A stretch of DNA of 24,559 bases, taken from contig JALRJD010000231.1 in assembly GCA_023255165.1 (NCBI GenBank), forward strand, positions 1 through 24,559, in the 5' to 3' direction. The notes under the pieces are model-generated. The model was not told the DNA's origin and searched no databases. It was given only the letters and a program-made list of their open reading frames with translations. Each line of letters starts with the position of its first letter. Position 1 is the first letter of the stretch. Both the position numbers and the translations under genes were made by a program. Origin of the DNA: Porticoccaceae bacterium (GTDB lineage: Bacteria > Pseudomonadota > Gammaproteobacteria > Pseudomonadales > Porticoccaceae). Of the stretch, positions 16,845-24,530 are shown piece by piece.

Positions 16845-17639
16845 TTACTCGGCTGCTGCTTCCTTCGCCGCTGGCGCTTCTTCAGCTGCAGGTGCTTCTG
16901 CTACTGGAGCTGCTTCCGCTACTTCAACAAACTCATCTTTGCTGGAAACAGTTGCAGACTGCGCCTTGCCTTCCAGCACTGCATCAGCAACTGAGGCTGC
17001 ATAGAGTTTGATGGCACGGATGGAGTCGTCATTGCCAGGGATAACATAGTCAACACCGTCAGGATTGCTGTTGGTGTCGACGATACCGACAACAGGAATG
17101 CCCAGCTTGTTGGCTTCATTGATCGCAATGCGCTCATGGTCAACGTCGATAACGAACAGAATGTCGGGCAGACCGTTCATATCCTTGATACCACCGATAG
17201 AATTTTCCAGCTTGTCCTTCATGCGCGTGCGCATCAGAACTTCTTTCTTGGTCAGGCGATCGAAGGTGCCATTTTCCTGCTGGGTTTCCAGCTCGCGGAA
17301 ACGACGGATCGAAGCACGAATGGTCTTGTAGTTGGTCAACATACCACCCAACCAACGATGGCTGACGTAAGGCATGCCACAACGCTCGGCTTGTTCCTTG
17401 AGGATTTTTTGTGCAGCACGCTTGGTGCCGACAAACAGAATTTGATTACCTTTGGCAGCTTCCACGCGCAGCACTTCGAGTGCTTCATTAAAGGCGGGTA
17501 CAGTTTGCTCAAGGTTGATAACGTGAACTTTGTTTCGCGAGCCGAAGATAAACTGGCTCATTTTGGGATTCCAGAAGCGGGTTTGGTGACCGAAGTGAAC
17601 ACCAGCCTGCAACATATCGCGCATACTTACAGAAGACAT
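16845..17639 (-). CDS. rpsB: 30S ribosomal protein S2
   Basis: Small-subunit ribosomal protein, 264 residues from ATG at 17639. It starts SSVSMRDMLQAGVHFGHQTRFWNPKM, where the S2 signature region is evident, and continues through NLEQTVPAFNEAL, FVGTKRAAQ and HRWLGGMLTN to PDILFVIDVDHE and GIVDTNSNPDGVDYVIPGNDD. AAAGGA lies 6 bases before the ATG. An open frame upstream to 17684 is in the leader and is not S2. Compared with E. coli S2 (241 residues), the C-terminus carries an extra Ala/Glu/Pro-rich tail of about 25 residues. First gene of the minus-strand array. Confidence 0.97.
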   Translation of the reverse strand: MSSVSMRDMLQAGVHFGHQTRFWNPKMSQFIFGSRNKVHVINLEQTVPAFNEALEVLRVEAAKGNQILFVGTKRAAQKILKEQAERCGMPYVSHRWLGGMLTNYKTIRASIRRFRELETQQENGTFDRLTKKEVLMRTRMKDKLENSIGGIKDMNGLPDILFVIDVDHERIAINEANKLGIPVVGIVDTNSNPDGVDYVIPGNDDSIRAIKLYAASVADAVLEGKAQSATVSSKDEFVEVAEAAPVAEAPAAEEAPAAKEAAAE

Positions 17640-17808
17640 AATTTTTCCTTTTGGGGTTAAGCCTCCACGTACCCCAGAGATCAACCATTCAAGCCTTTGT
17701 CAGCACTTTGCAGGCACCCAGATCACTGTGTCGGAACGTGTGTGTGTTTTAAGTAAAAGTTAATATAACGTTTATTTTTAACCTGCCTGCCGAGACATCC
17801 CTGCAGAC
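17640..17808 (-). promoter_or_regulatory. rpsB mRNA leader, likely S2 autoregulatory region
   Basis: About 170 untranslated bases lie between the inferred transcription start and the rpsB ATG, similar to the long rpsB leader of E. coli. Just before the ribosome site a hairpin forms from GGGGT (17671-17675) and ACCCC (17653-17657). Its loop contains GGAGG, a decoy-like Shine-Dalgarno sequence. In E. coli, S2 represses its own operon through the rpsB leader; by analogy this leader is the likely target. The fold and S2 binding are inferred, not shown. Confidence 0.5.
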
Positions 17809-17815
17809 GGCGCGC

Positions 17816-17844
17816 TTTATACCATATTGAACACCCCAGTTAAA
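17816..17844 (-). promoter_or_regulatory. Extended -10 promoter for the rpsB operon
   Basis: On the minus strand TATAAA (17816-17821) is preceded by TGG, giving an extended -10 (TGnTATAAA), with a poor -35, TTTAAC, 17 bases upstream. It is followed at once by a GC-rich discriminator, GCGCGCC, the feature typical of stable-RNA and ribosomal-protein promoters that are turned down by ppGpp. It is the best promoter candidate for the whole minus-strand array. Confidence 0.6.
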
Positions 17845-17972
17845 GCAAAAAAGGTTACCGATACGGCCCCGACCCCCGATAAATGGCCCGGTACTTTTAA
17901 TGCTGCTTTGCATGGCAAACAATAGTTACAGAATATCGCCCTCAGGCACTCCCTCATCGGGCCAGAGATGCG

Positions 17973-17978
17973 TACAAT
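17973..17978 (+). promoter_or_regulatory. Possible -10 box for map
   Basis: TACAAT (5 of 6 to consensus) lies 30 bases before the map start, with no good -35 at 16-18 bases. An alternative TTGCAT further upstream (about 17908) has only poor -10 partners. The stretch 17845-17972 between the two divergent promoters contains no open frame or other feature I recognise. Confidence 0.3.
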
Positions 17979-18007
17979 AGCGCCTCGTCAAATCCCAAAG
18001 GCAGACC

Positions 18008-18787
18008 ATGACAATACAACTACGATCGGCGGATGACCTCGCCAAAATGCGCGAAGCAGGACGACTGGCAGCTGAAGTACTGGAGCTGATCGGCGAGCAT
18101 GTGGTGCCCGGCGTCAGCACCGAACAGCTTGACCGCATCTGTCACGATCATATAGTTAATGTGCAAAAAGCCATTCCCGCCTGTCTCGGCTATCGCGGGT
18201 TCCCCAAGTCGATCTGCACCTCGGTCAACCAGGTAGTCTGCCACGGCATTCCCTCAGAGAAAAAAATTCTCAAGAACGGCGACATTATCAATATCGATGT
18301 CACCGTGATTAAAGATGGCTGGTATGGCGATACCAGCAAAATGTATGTGGTCGGCGAAGCCGCACCCCACGCCACGCGACTGATCGAGATTACCCAGGAA
18401 TGTCTCTATATGGCCATCGATATGGTGGCCCCCGGCGTTCGTCTCGGCGATATTGGCCATCTGATCCAGAAGCACGCCGAGGCCAACTACTACTCTGTTG
18501 TCCGCGATTACTGCGGCCACGGTATTGGCATGGAATTCCACGAAGAGCCTCAGGTGCTGCACTACGGCAAACCCCACACCGGTCTCGAACTGGCCGAAGG
18601 TATGACCTTCACCATCGAACCGATGATCAATGCCGGCAAACAGAGCACCAAACTTAAACCCGACGGCTGGACGGTTGAAACCCGCGACGGTCGGCTTTCC
18701 GCGCAGTGGGAACACACCCTCGCCGTAACCAGCAATGGCTGCGAAGTACTCACTGCTCGGCACGAAGAGCCCTTCAAGCGCGGATAA
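18008..18787 (+). CDS. map: Methionine aminopeptidase type I
   Basis: Removes the N-terminal methionine from nascent proteins. The 259-residue pita-bread-fold protein has the five metal ligands at the same numbers as in E. coli MetAP: Asp97 (INIDVTV), Asp108 (YGDTSKM), His171 (GHGIGMEFHE), Glu204 (FTIEPMI) and Glu235 (QWEHTLAV). The substrate-pocket histidine in CHGIPSE is also present. AAAGG lies 6 bases before the ATG. It is divergent from rpsB, as in E. coli and Pseudomonas, and glnD follows after 2 bases. Confidence 0.98.
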   Translation: MTIQLRSADDLAKMREAGRLAAEVLELIGEHVVPGVSTEQLDRICHDHIVNVQKAIPACLGYRGFPKSICTSVNQVVCHGIPSEKKILKNGDIINIDVTVIKDGWYGDTSKMYVVGEAAPHATRLIEITQECLYMAIDMVAPGVRLGDIGHLIQKHAEANYYSVVRDYCGHGIGMEFHEEPQVLHYGKPHTGLELAEGMTFTIEPMINAGKQSTKLKPDGWTVETRDGRLSAQWEHTLAVTSNGCEVLTARHEEPFKRG

Positions 18788-18789
18788 CT

Positions 18790-21504
18790 ATGCACTCAGA
18801 ATCACACCTGACGCCGCTTTTCTTCGATGAAAAACGTTTTCTTGCGGATGTCGAAAGCGGCAACCCGATCAGCGTATTCCGCAATGCACTCAGCGCCGCC
18901 AATCACCATTTCAATAACCGCTTCTATGAAGGCGACGAAGCACACCGCCTGGTCAACGACCGCGCCCAGTTTGCCGATGTAATTCTGCGCCATGCCTGGA
19001 ATCGCTTTTCCTGGGATAACAATATCAGCCTGATTGCGGTGGGCGGCTATGGCCGCGGCGAGCTGCACCCGCACTCGGATATCGACCTGCTGATTTTACT
19101 GCGCCGCGACAACCCGCAGAAATATCGCCAGAGCATTGAACAGTTTCTGACCTTTCTTTGGGATATCCAGCTCAAGATTGGCCACAGCACCCGCTCGCTG
19201 TCGCAATGTGTCGACGAAGCGCGCGGCGATATCACCGTGGCCACCAATTTAATGGAGACCCGACTGCTGTCGGGTGACCCGAAGTTACTCGAAAAACTGA
19301 TGGCAAAAACCGGGCCGGACAAGATCTGGAGTTCCCCGGATTTCTACCGCGGCAAAATCGACGAGCAGAAAGCCCGCCACCGCAAACATGACGACACCGA
19401 GTACAACCTCGAACCCAATATCAAGGAAGCGCCCGGCGGATTGCGGGACATCCAGGTATTTAACTGGACCGCCAAGCGTCACTTCCAGGTCCACCGACGT
19501 TCGCTGCTGGTCAAGGAGGGTTTTCTCTCCGAAGAAGAGTACGGCACCCTGCGCCGCGACGAAGAGTTTTTGTGGAAAGTACGCTATGGGCTGCACCTGA
19601 TCACCGACCGCCCGGAAGAACGCCTGCTGTTTGACTACCAGCGCAAGCTGGCGGAGATGTTTGGCTACCAGGACAGCGATGAGCGTCTCGGTGTTGAGAA
19701 ATTTATGCAGCGCTACTATCAGGTGGTGATGTCGATTCGCGAGCTCAACGACATGCTGTTGCAGTACCTTGACGAAGCCATCTATCGCAAAAACAAAACC
19801 CGCGTGGTGACGCCAATCAACGAACGCTTCCTGATTCGCGACAACTACCTCGACACCACCCATAAAACAGTTTTTGTCGAGCAGCCATCGGCGCTGCTTG
19901 AGCTGTTCGCGATTATGGGCGAAAACGACAATATCGAAGGCATTCGCGCCACCACCATTCGCCAGATCAGACTGCACCGAAACCTGATTGACGACAAATT
20001 TCGTCAGGACCCGGCCAACCGGGAACTGTTTATGCGCCTGCTCAAAGCGCCCTATCTGCTCTCGGCTCACCTGCAGCGGATGAACCGCTATGGCATTCTC
20101 GGCGGCTACCTGCCCGAATTTGGCAAGATCGTCGGACAGATGCAGCACGACCTGTTTCATATCTACCCGGTCGATGTGCACACCTTGCAGGTGGTGCGCA
20201 ATATCCGCCGTCTGGTGCGCCCGGAAATCGCCGCCCAGTTTCCGATCTCATCGCATATTTACAAAAACTTTCCCAAACCGGAACTGATTATTATTGCCGC
20301 GCTGTATCACGATATCGCCAAGGGCCGCGGCGGCGATCACTCGCTGTTGGGCTCGGCTGATGTCGAAGACTTTGCTCTGCGCCATGGGCTGCAACCTCAG
20401 GAGATCAGCCTGCTGAAATGGCTGGTGGAGAATCATCTGCTGATGTCGACCATCTCGCAGCGTGAAGACACCTCCGACCCGGATGTAATCCATAAATTTG
20501 CCACCCATGTCGGCGACCAGATCCATCTCGACCACCTCTATGTGCTCACCGTCGCCGACATCAATGCCACCAACCCGCGGCTCTGGACCGAGTGGAAAGG
20601 TTCGCTGATGCGCAACCTCTACTTTGAAACCAAACGCGCCCTGCAACTCGGCACCGGCGCGCCGCTGGCGCGATCCGCCTGGGTGCAAGACGCCAAAGAT
20701 GCAGCTCTGCGTGCTCTGCAAGTCGACGCGATCGATGCCGAGCAGGCGGCAAGCGTCTGGCGCGATGTCGACGAAGAGTTTTTCCTGCGCGAGCGCGCCG
20801 AAGATATCGCCGCCTTTACCAAAGCCATTATCAATAATCCGGATAGCAGCAAACCGGTTATTCTGCTCAACGATGTCGGCGTTGAAATACCGGTTGCGAC
20901 GCAGATTTTTGTGCACAGCAAGGGCCGTGAAAATATCTTCGCCATCACCGCCGCGGCGCTCGATCGGCTCAACCTGAATATTCAGGATGCCCGCTTGCAC
21001 ACCACCAGCGACGGCTGCACCTTTGATGTGTTTTATGTGCTCGACGAACGGGGCCAGCCCGTGGCAAGCGATGCTCAACTCAGCGCCAAAATCCTTAAAA
21101 CCCTTAACCAGTCGCTGCTCAATCCGCAGGCAGTCAACTATGAAGTGCAACGGCGCACGCCTCGACAGTTAAAAAACTTCGCCCTGAAAACCGTCGCCTC
21201 GTTGCGCAGCGATATTGAAACCAACAGCTCGATACTTGAAGTGATCACCCCGGATCGCCCCGGCCTGCTGGCCCATCTGGCGCAGATTTTTGTGCGCTTC
21301 GAACTGCGGGTTTTAAATGCCAAAATCTCAACCCTCGGCGAGCGCGTAGAAGATATCTTCTATATCACCGATCAGGATTTCGAGCCGCTCACTGACCCGG
21401 CAGTGCGCCAAACCCTCACCGAAACCATCTGCACCGAGCTCGACCAGCGCAATAAGGAAGATGGTGAGGACTACCAGTTGCGCAAAATGCAGGTCTGGAA
21501 CTGA
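18790..21504 (+). CDS. glnD: Bifunctional uridylyltransferase/uridylyl-removing enzyme GlnD
   Basis: Main nitrogen sensor: adds UMP to PII proteins when glutamine is low and removes it when high, and so sets glutamine synthetase activity and NtrBC signalling. From ATG at 18790 it has 904 residues (E. coli 890). The nucleotidyltransferase motif AVGGYGRGELHPHSDIDLL is at about residues 83-101 and the HD hydrolase motif ALYHDIAKGRGGDHS at about 505-518. Two ACT domains sense glutamine: one from about residue 706 (IFVHSKGRENIFAITAAALD), one from about 811 (LEVITPDRPGLLAHLAQIF). An open frame upstream to 18706 overlaps map and is not GlnD-like. Only 2 bases separate it from map, so co-transcription is likely. 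Confidence 0.97.
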   Translation: MHSESHLTPLFFDEKRFLADVESGNPISVFRNALSAANHHFNNRFYEGDEAHRLVNDRAQFADVILRHAWNRFSWDNNISLIAVGGYGRGELHPHSDIDLLILLRRDNPQKYRQSIEQFLTFLWDIQLKIGHSTRSLSQCVDEARGDITVATNLMETRLLSGDPKLLEKLMAKTGPDKIWSSPDFYRGKIDEQKARHRKHDDTEYNLEPNIKEAPGGLRDIQVFNWTAKRHFQVHRRSLLVKEGFLSEEEYGTLRRDEEFLWKVRYGLHLITDRPEERLLFDYQRKLAEMFGYQDSDERLGVEKFMQRYYQVVMSIRELNDMLLQYLDEAIYRKNKTRVVTPINERFLIRDNYLDTTHKTVFVEQPSALLELFAIMGENDNIEGIRATTIRQIRLHRNLIDDKFRQDPANRELFMRLLKAPYLLSAHLQRMNRYGILGGYLPEFGKIVGQMQHDLFHIYPVDVHTLQVVRNIRRLVRPEIAAQFPISSHIYKNFPKPELIIIAALYHDIAKGRGGDHSLLGSADVEDFALRHGLQPQEISLLKWLVENHLLMSTISQREDTSDPDVIHKFATHVGDQIHLDHLYVLTVADINATNPRLWTEWKGSLMRNLYFETKRALQLGTGAPLARSAWVQDAKDAALRALQVDAIDAEQAASVWRDVDEEFFLRERAEDIAAFTKAIINNPDSSKPVILLNDVGVEIPVATQIFVHSKGRENIFAITAAALDRLNLNIQDARLHTTSDGCTFDVFYVLDERGQPVASDAQLSAKILKTLNQSLLNPQAVNYEVQRRTPRQLKNFALKTVASLRSDIETNSSILEVITPDRPGLLAHLAQIFVRFELRVLNAKISTLGERVEDIFYITDQDFEPLTDPAVRQTLTETICTELDQRNKEDGEDYQLRKMQVWN

Positions 21505-21523
21505 CACCCATAACGAGAAAAAT

Positions 21524-22720
21524 ATGAACCCGAATCTGGAGCTACTGCACCGCTATCCTTTTGAGCGACTTGCCGAATTAAAAGCTGGCACCGTGCCGCC
21601 AGCCGAGCTAAAACCGATCTCGCTGTCAATTGGCGAACCCAAGCATCAGTCGCCGCAGTTTGTTAAGCAGACCCTGATCGACAATATCGACCAGATCGCC
21701 ATCTACCCCACCACCAAAGGTGGCCAACCGTTGCGTGATGCCATCGCCAACTGGTGCCAGCGTCGCTTTGGTCTCGCCGACGCCAGCCTCAGCGCCGATC
21801 ACCATGTGTTGCCGGTCAATGGTACCCGCGAAGCGCTGTTTGCCTTTACCCAGGCGGTGATTGACCCTCGGCAAGATGCTCTGGTGGTGTCGCCCAACCC
21901 CTTCTACCAGATCTATGAAGGGGCCGCCCTGCTGGCTGGCGCGCAACTTCACTATCTCGACAGCACCCCGGAAAATGGCTTTATCAGCGACCTAAGCACA
22001 GTGCCAGCCGATGTTTGGCAGCGCTGCCAACTGTTGCACCTGTGCACACCGGGCAACCCCACCGGTGCGGTAATGAGCATCAAACAACTGCAGCAGGCGA
22101 TTGCCCTGGCCGACCAATACGACTTTATTATTGCCAGCGACGAGTGTTATTCCGAAGTCTATCTGGATGAGCAGGCGCCGCCGCCCGGTATTTTGCAAGC
22201 CTGCGCCGAAATGGGCCGCAACGACTACAGCCGCTGCGTGGCGTTTCACAGCCTGTCGAAACGCTCCAACTTACCTGGTCTGCGCTCCGGCTTTATTGCC
22301 GGCGACGCCGCCATCCTCAGCCAGTTCCTGCGCTACCGTACCTATCATGGTTGCGCTATGCCCACTGCGGTGCAAGCGGCCTCAACCGCAGCATGGAACG
22401 ATGAAAGCCATGTTGTCGACAACCGCCGACAGTACCGGGAAAAGTTCGCCGCCGTCACCGAAATCCTCAACGAGGTCCTCAGCTTTCCCGAACCCCAGGC
22501 AAGTTTTTACCTGTGGCCACAGACACCGATCGATGACACCGACTTTGCGCTTGGGCTCTTCGCCCAACAGAATGTCACCCTGCTTCCCGGACGCTACCTG
22601 TCACGCGACAGCGCGACCGGCAACCCCGGCAAAAACCGTGTACGCATGGCGCTGGTGGCCGACACTGAGGAATGTATTGAAGCGGCACTGCGGATCAAAC
22701 GCTATGTGCAGAGTCTGTAG
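21524..22720 (+). CDS. dapC: Succinyldiaminopimelate transaminase
   Basis: PLP-dependent class I/II aminotransferase. In the succinylase branch of lysine/meso-diaminopimelate synthesis it moves an amino group from glutamate to N-succinyl-2-amino-6-ketopimelate. From ATG at 21524 it has 398 residues. PLP contacts: Asn178 in CTPGNPTGAV, Asp206 in IASDECYSEVY, Lys246 (Schiff base) in FHSLSKRSNLPGLRSGF, and a late Arg in KNRVRMAL. The start MNPNLELLHRYPFERL is typical of the DapC group; the open frame further upstream overlaps glnD. The map-glnD-dapC order is that of Pseudomonas, which supports DapC over other aminotransferases. The gap after glnD is 19 bases. Confidence 0.92.
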   Translation: MNPNLELLHRYPFERLAELKAGTVPPAELKPISLSIGEPKHQSPQFVKQTLIDNIDQIAIYPTTKGGQPLRDAIANWCQRRFGLADASLSADHHVLPVNGTREALFAFTQAVIDPRQDALVVSPNPFYQIYEGAALLAGAQLHYLDSTPENGFISDLSTVPADVWQRCQLLHLCTPGNPTGAVMSIKQLQQAIALADQYDFIIASDECYSEVYLDEQAPPPGILQACAEMGRNDYSRCVAFHSLSKRSNLPGLRSGFIAGDAAILSQFLRYRTYHGCAMPTAVQAASTAAWNDESHVVDNRRQYREKFAAVTEILNEVLSFPEPQASFYLWPQTPIDDTDFALGLFAQQNVTLLPGRYLSRDSATGNPGKNRVRMALVADTEECIEAALRIKRYVQSL

Positions 22721-22780
22721 CCTGACGCTAAACCCTGTATATTGATGCCCAAATGTGATGAAGAGAACTAACCACAGCCA

Positions 22781-23434
22781 ATGTTAAAACAACAGCGCGC
22801 CGACTTTGTTCTGCACAAGCTCAACGAACTCTATCCTGAGACCCCCATTCCTCTGGATCACCGCAATCACTTCGAACTATTGGTCGCCGTGCTGCTCAGC
22901 GCCCAGTGCACCGATATCCGCGTCAACCAGGTGACCCCGAAACTGTTTGCCCTGGCCGATAACGCCTTTGATATGCAGCATGTGCCGCTGGAAAAAATCT
23001 ATGAAATTGTTCGCCCCTGCGGTTTGGCGCCACAAAAATCCAGCGCCATCGCAAACCTCTCAACGATTCTGGTCGAACAGTACAACGGCGAAGTGCCAGA
23101 CGACTGGAAAGCGCTGGAATCACTGCCCGGCGTAGGCCACAAAACCGCCAGCGTGGTGATGTCTCAGGGCTTTGGCCATCCCGCATTCCCGGTCGACACC
23201 CATATCCACCGCCTCGCTCAACGCTGGGGGCTGACCCAAGGCAAAAGCGTCACTCAAACTGAACGCGATTTGAAAAAACTCTTTCCCCGCGACCAGTGGA
23301 ACGCCCTGCACCTGCAAATTATTTTTTATGGCCGCGAATACTGCACCGCGCGCGGCTGCGATGGCCGTGTCTGTGAAATCTGCACCACCTGCTACCCCAA
23401 CCGCAAAAAGCCGTTTGTTGCACACAAACCCTAA
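22781..23434 (+). CDS. nth: Endonuclease III (Nth) with atypical Fe-S cysteine spacing
   Basis: DNA glycosylase/AP lyase that removes oxidised pyrimidines. It has 217 residues (E. coli 211). The helix-hairpin-helix LESLPGVGHKTA holds the catalytic Lys121, and FPVDTHIHRLAQRWGL holds Asp139; these match E. coli K120 and D138. The C-terminal cluster loop is unusual: cysteines are at 188, 193, 198, 201 and 204. The standard pattern C-x6-C-x2-C-x5-C would need 188, 195, 198 and 204, and residue 195 is Gly here. ATG at 22781 has no good ribosome site nearby; a purine run lies about 15 bases upstream. The gene follows dapC by 60 bases and its TAA overlaps the stop of the converging Ada-like gene. 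Confidence 0.95.
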   Translation: MLKQQRADFVLHKLNELYPETPIPLDHRNHFELLVAVLLSAQCTDIRVNQVTPKLFALADNAFDMQHVPLEKIYEIVRPCGLAPQKSSAIANLSTILVEQYNGEVPDDWKALESLPGVGHKTASVVMSQGFGHPAFPVDTHIHRLAQRWGLTQGKSVTQTERDLKKLFPRDQWNALHLQIIFYGREYCTARGCDGRVCEICTTCYPNRKKPFVAHKP

Positions 23435-24306
23435 CTCTCCACCGCACCGCTGCGCTCCAGATCGATCAGAGTTCGCTTGCGGCCCAAACCCCACTTATAA
23501 CCGGCCAGACTGCCATCGCCGCGGATAACCCGATGACAGGGAATGGCGATAGCAATTTTATTGTTGGCACAGGCGCTGGCCACTGCGCGGACCGCTGCTG
23601 GTTTTCCAATGCCGTTGGCGACCTCAGTGTAAGACTGCAAACTGCCCGCGGGAATACGAGTCAGATAATCCCAGACCATACATTGAAAGGCTGTGCCGCG
23701 AATATCCATTGGCAGTTGCAATTGCTTGGAGCGCCCAGCCAAAAACTGGTTTAGCTCTGTCATCCACTGATCAAATAAACCCTGCATCTGTGACTGCATC
23801 GGCTGGCAATCCGCCTTGGGGTATTCCAGCTTCAACTGCGCCAGCAACCCGTCGTCGCCATCATCAAACTGCAGGAAACAGATACCGCGATCGGTGGCGC
23901 CAATCATGACCCGTCCCAAATCAGTCTGCGCCGACGCATAGGAAATAAGTTCCCCCGCCCCGCCACTACGATAACGGCCTGGTGTCATTCCCATACTTGT
24001 GTCCAGCTTTTCATATAGCCGCGAGCTCGACGCATAGCCGGCCTCGTGCATGGCGTCGGTAATAGTGGTGTTAGCGGCATCGGATTTAAGCTGGCTTTTA
24101 AACATTCTGGTGCGACAGGCCTGTTGATATTTTTTCGGTGACATACCAATGGTACGACTAAACCGGCGCTGCAAGTAACTCGCGCTGAGTCCGCTCTGCT
24201 GTGCCAGCATCTCCAGTGTTAATGGCTGATCACAGTGGGATTCAATATAGCGGCACAGGCTGTGCATTAAATCCTCAGACCGATTCTGACAGGGCTCTCT
24301 TTTCAT
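23431..24306 (-). CDS. ada: AraC-type HTH plus O6-methylguanine methyltransferase, Ada-like without the N-terminal domain
   Basis: Repair protein that takes methyl groups from O6-methylguanine onto its own cysteine, joined to an AraC-type DNA-binding domain. The 291-residue protein has two HTH motifs in about residues 15-115 (LTLEMLAQQSGLSASYLQRRF and ITDAMHEAGYASSSRLYEK). The methyltransferase domain (about 120-291) has GTAFQCMVWDYL, the IPAGSLQSYTEVA segment, GKPAAVRAVASACANN and the active-site IPCHRVI (Cys257). E. coli Ada (354 residues) has an extra N-terminal zinc domain that accepts methyl groups from phosphotriesters and switches Ada into an activator; it is absent here. ATG at 24306 has AGGA 7 bases upstream. 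It converges on nth with overlapping stop codons. Confidence 0.9.
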   Translation of the reverse strand: MKREPCQNRSEDLMHSLCRYIESHCDQPLTLEMLAQQSGLSASYLQRRFSRTIGMSPKKYQQACRTRMFKSQLKSDAANTTITDAMHEAGYASSSRLYEKLDTSMGMTPGRYRSGGAGELISYASAQTDLGRVMIGATDRGICFLQFDDGDDGLLAQLKLEYPKADCQPMQSQMQGLFDQWMTELNQFLAGRSKQLQLPMDIRGTAFQCMVWDYLTRIPAGSLQSYTEVANGIGKPAAVRAVASACANNKIAIAIPCHRVIRGDGSLAGYKWGLGRKRTLIDLERSGAVES

Positions 24307-24425
24307 GGCGGTATCCTAACAGTTCTATACGGTGCATAGAGGTCGATTATTGTGCTTTCCTCTGAGGCGGGCACTCCGTTTCTTGCGCAAAAAACCTGAT
24401 TCCGATTTTTTGAGGAGCGCTTTTT

Positions 24426-24441
24426 TGCTATGCTCCCGCGC
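24426..24441 (+). promoter_or_regulatory. Candidate extended -10 promoter with GC-rich discriminator
   Basis: TGC followed by TATGCT (24429-24434) and then CCCGCGC fits an extended -10 element with a GC-rich discriminator. Upstream there are only T-runs at -35 distance. It would start a transcript near 24441 that reads out of the window. Pattern seen in sequence; promoter activity is inferred. Confidence 0.35.
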
Positions 24442-24506
24442 TGGATCTTGTTTAAAACGTTTGCCAGTTTGATCGAAACGACTAAGCCAGGCTGCATTCC
24501 GATGGG

Positions 24507-24530
24507 GGCGCTTTGAGAGCGACTAGCGCC
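24507..24530 (+). other. Hairpin in a putative leader or small RNA
   Basis: GGCGCT (24507-24512) pairs perfectly with AGCGCC (24525-24530) around a 12-base loop, about 65 bases after the candidate start of transcription. No T-run follows, so it is not a terminator. It could be part of a structured 5' leader or a small RNA that continues beyond the window. Confidence 0.3.

Noticed and set aside
19285..21150. Long minus-strand open frames opposite glnD
   Set aside because: glnD is intact from end to end with all domains; the opposite frames have no recognisable domain or ribosome site.
24351..24358. AAAGCACA on the minus strand upstream of the ada-like gene, one base from the E. coli Ada box AAAGCGCA
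   Set aside because: An 8-base near match is easily due to chance, and the protein lacks the N-terminal domain whose methylation allows Ada to bind that box in E. coli.
24431..24517. Small plus-strand open frame of 28 codons starting MLPRWILF
   Set aside because: Its GAGGAG is too far (12 bases) from the ATG, the ATG overlaps the likely -10 box, and nothing in the peptide is recognisable.
24411..24520. Resemblance to an S-adenosylhomocysteine riboswitch (GAGGAGCGC, later GCCAGGCT)
   Set aside because: The two motifs are about 75 bases apart rather than close together, the conserved bases after GAGGAGCGC are replaced by a T-run, and a likely -10 box lies between them.
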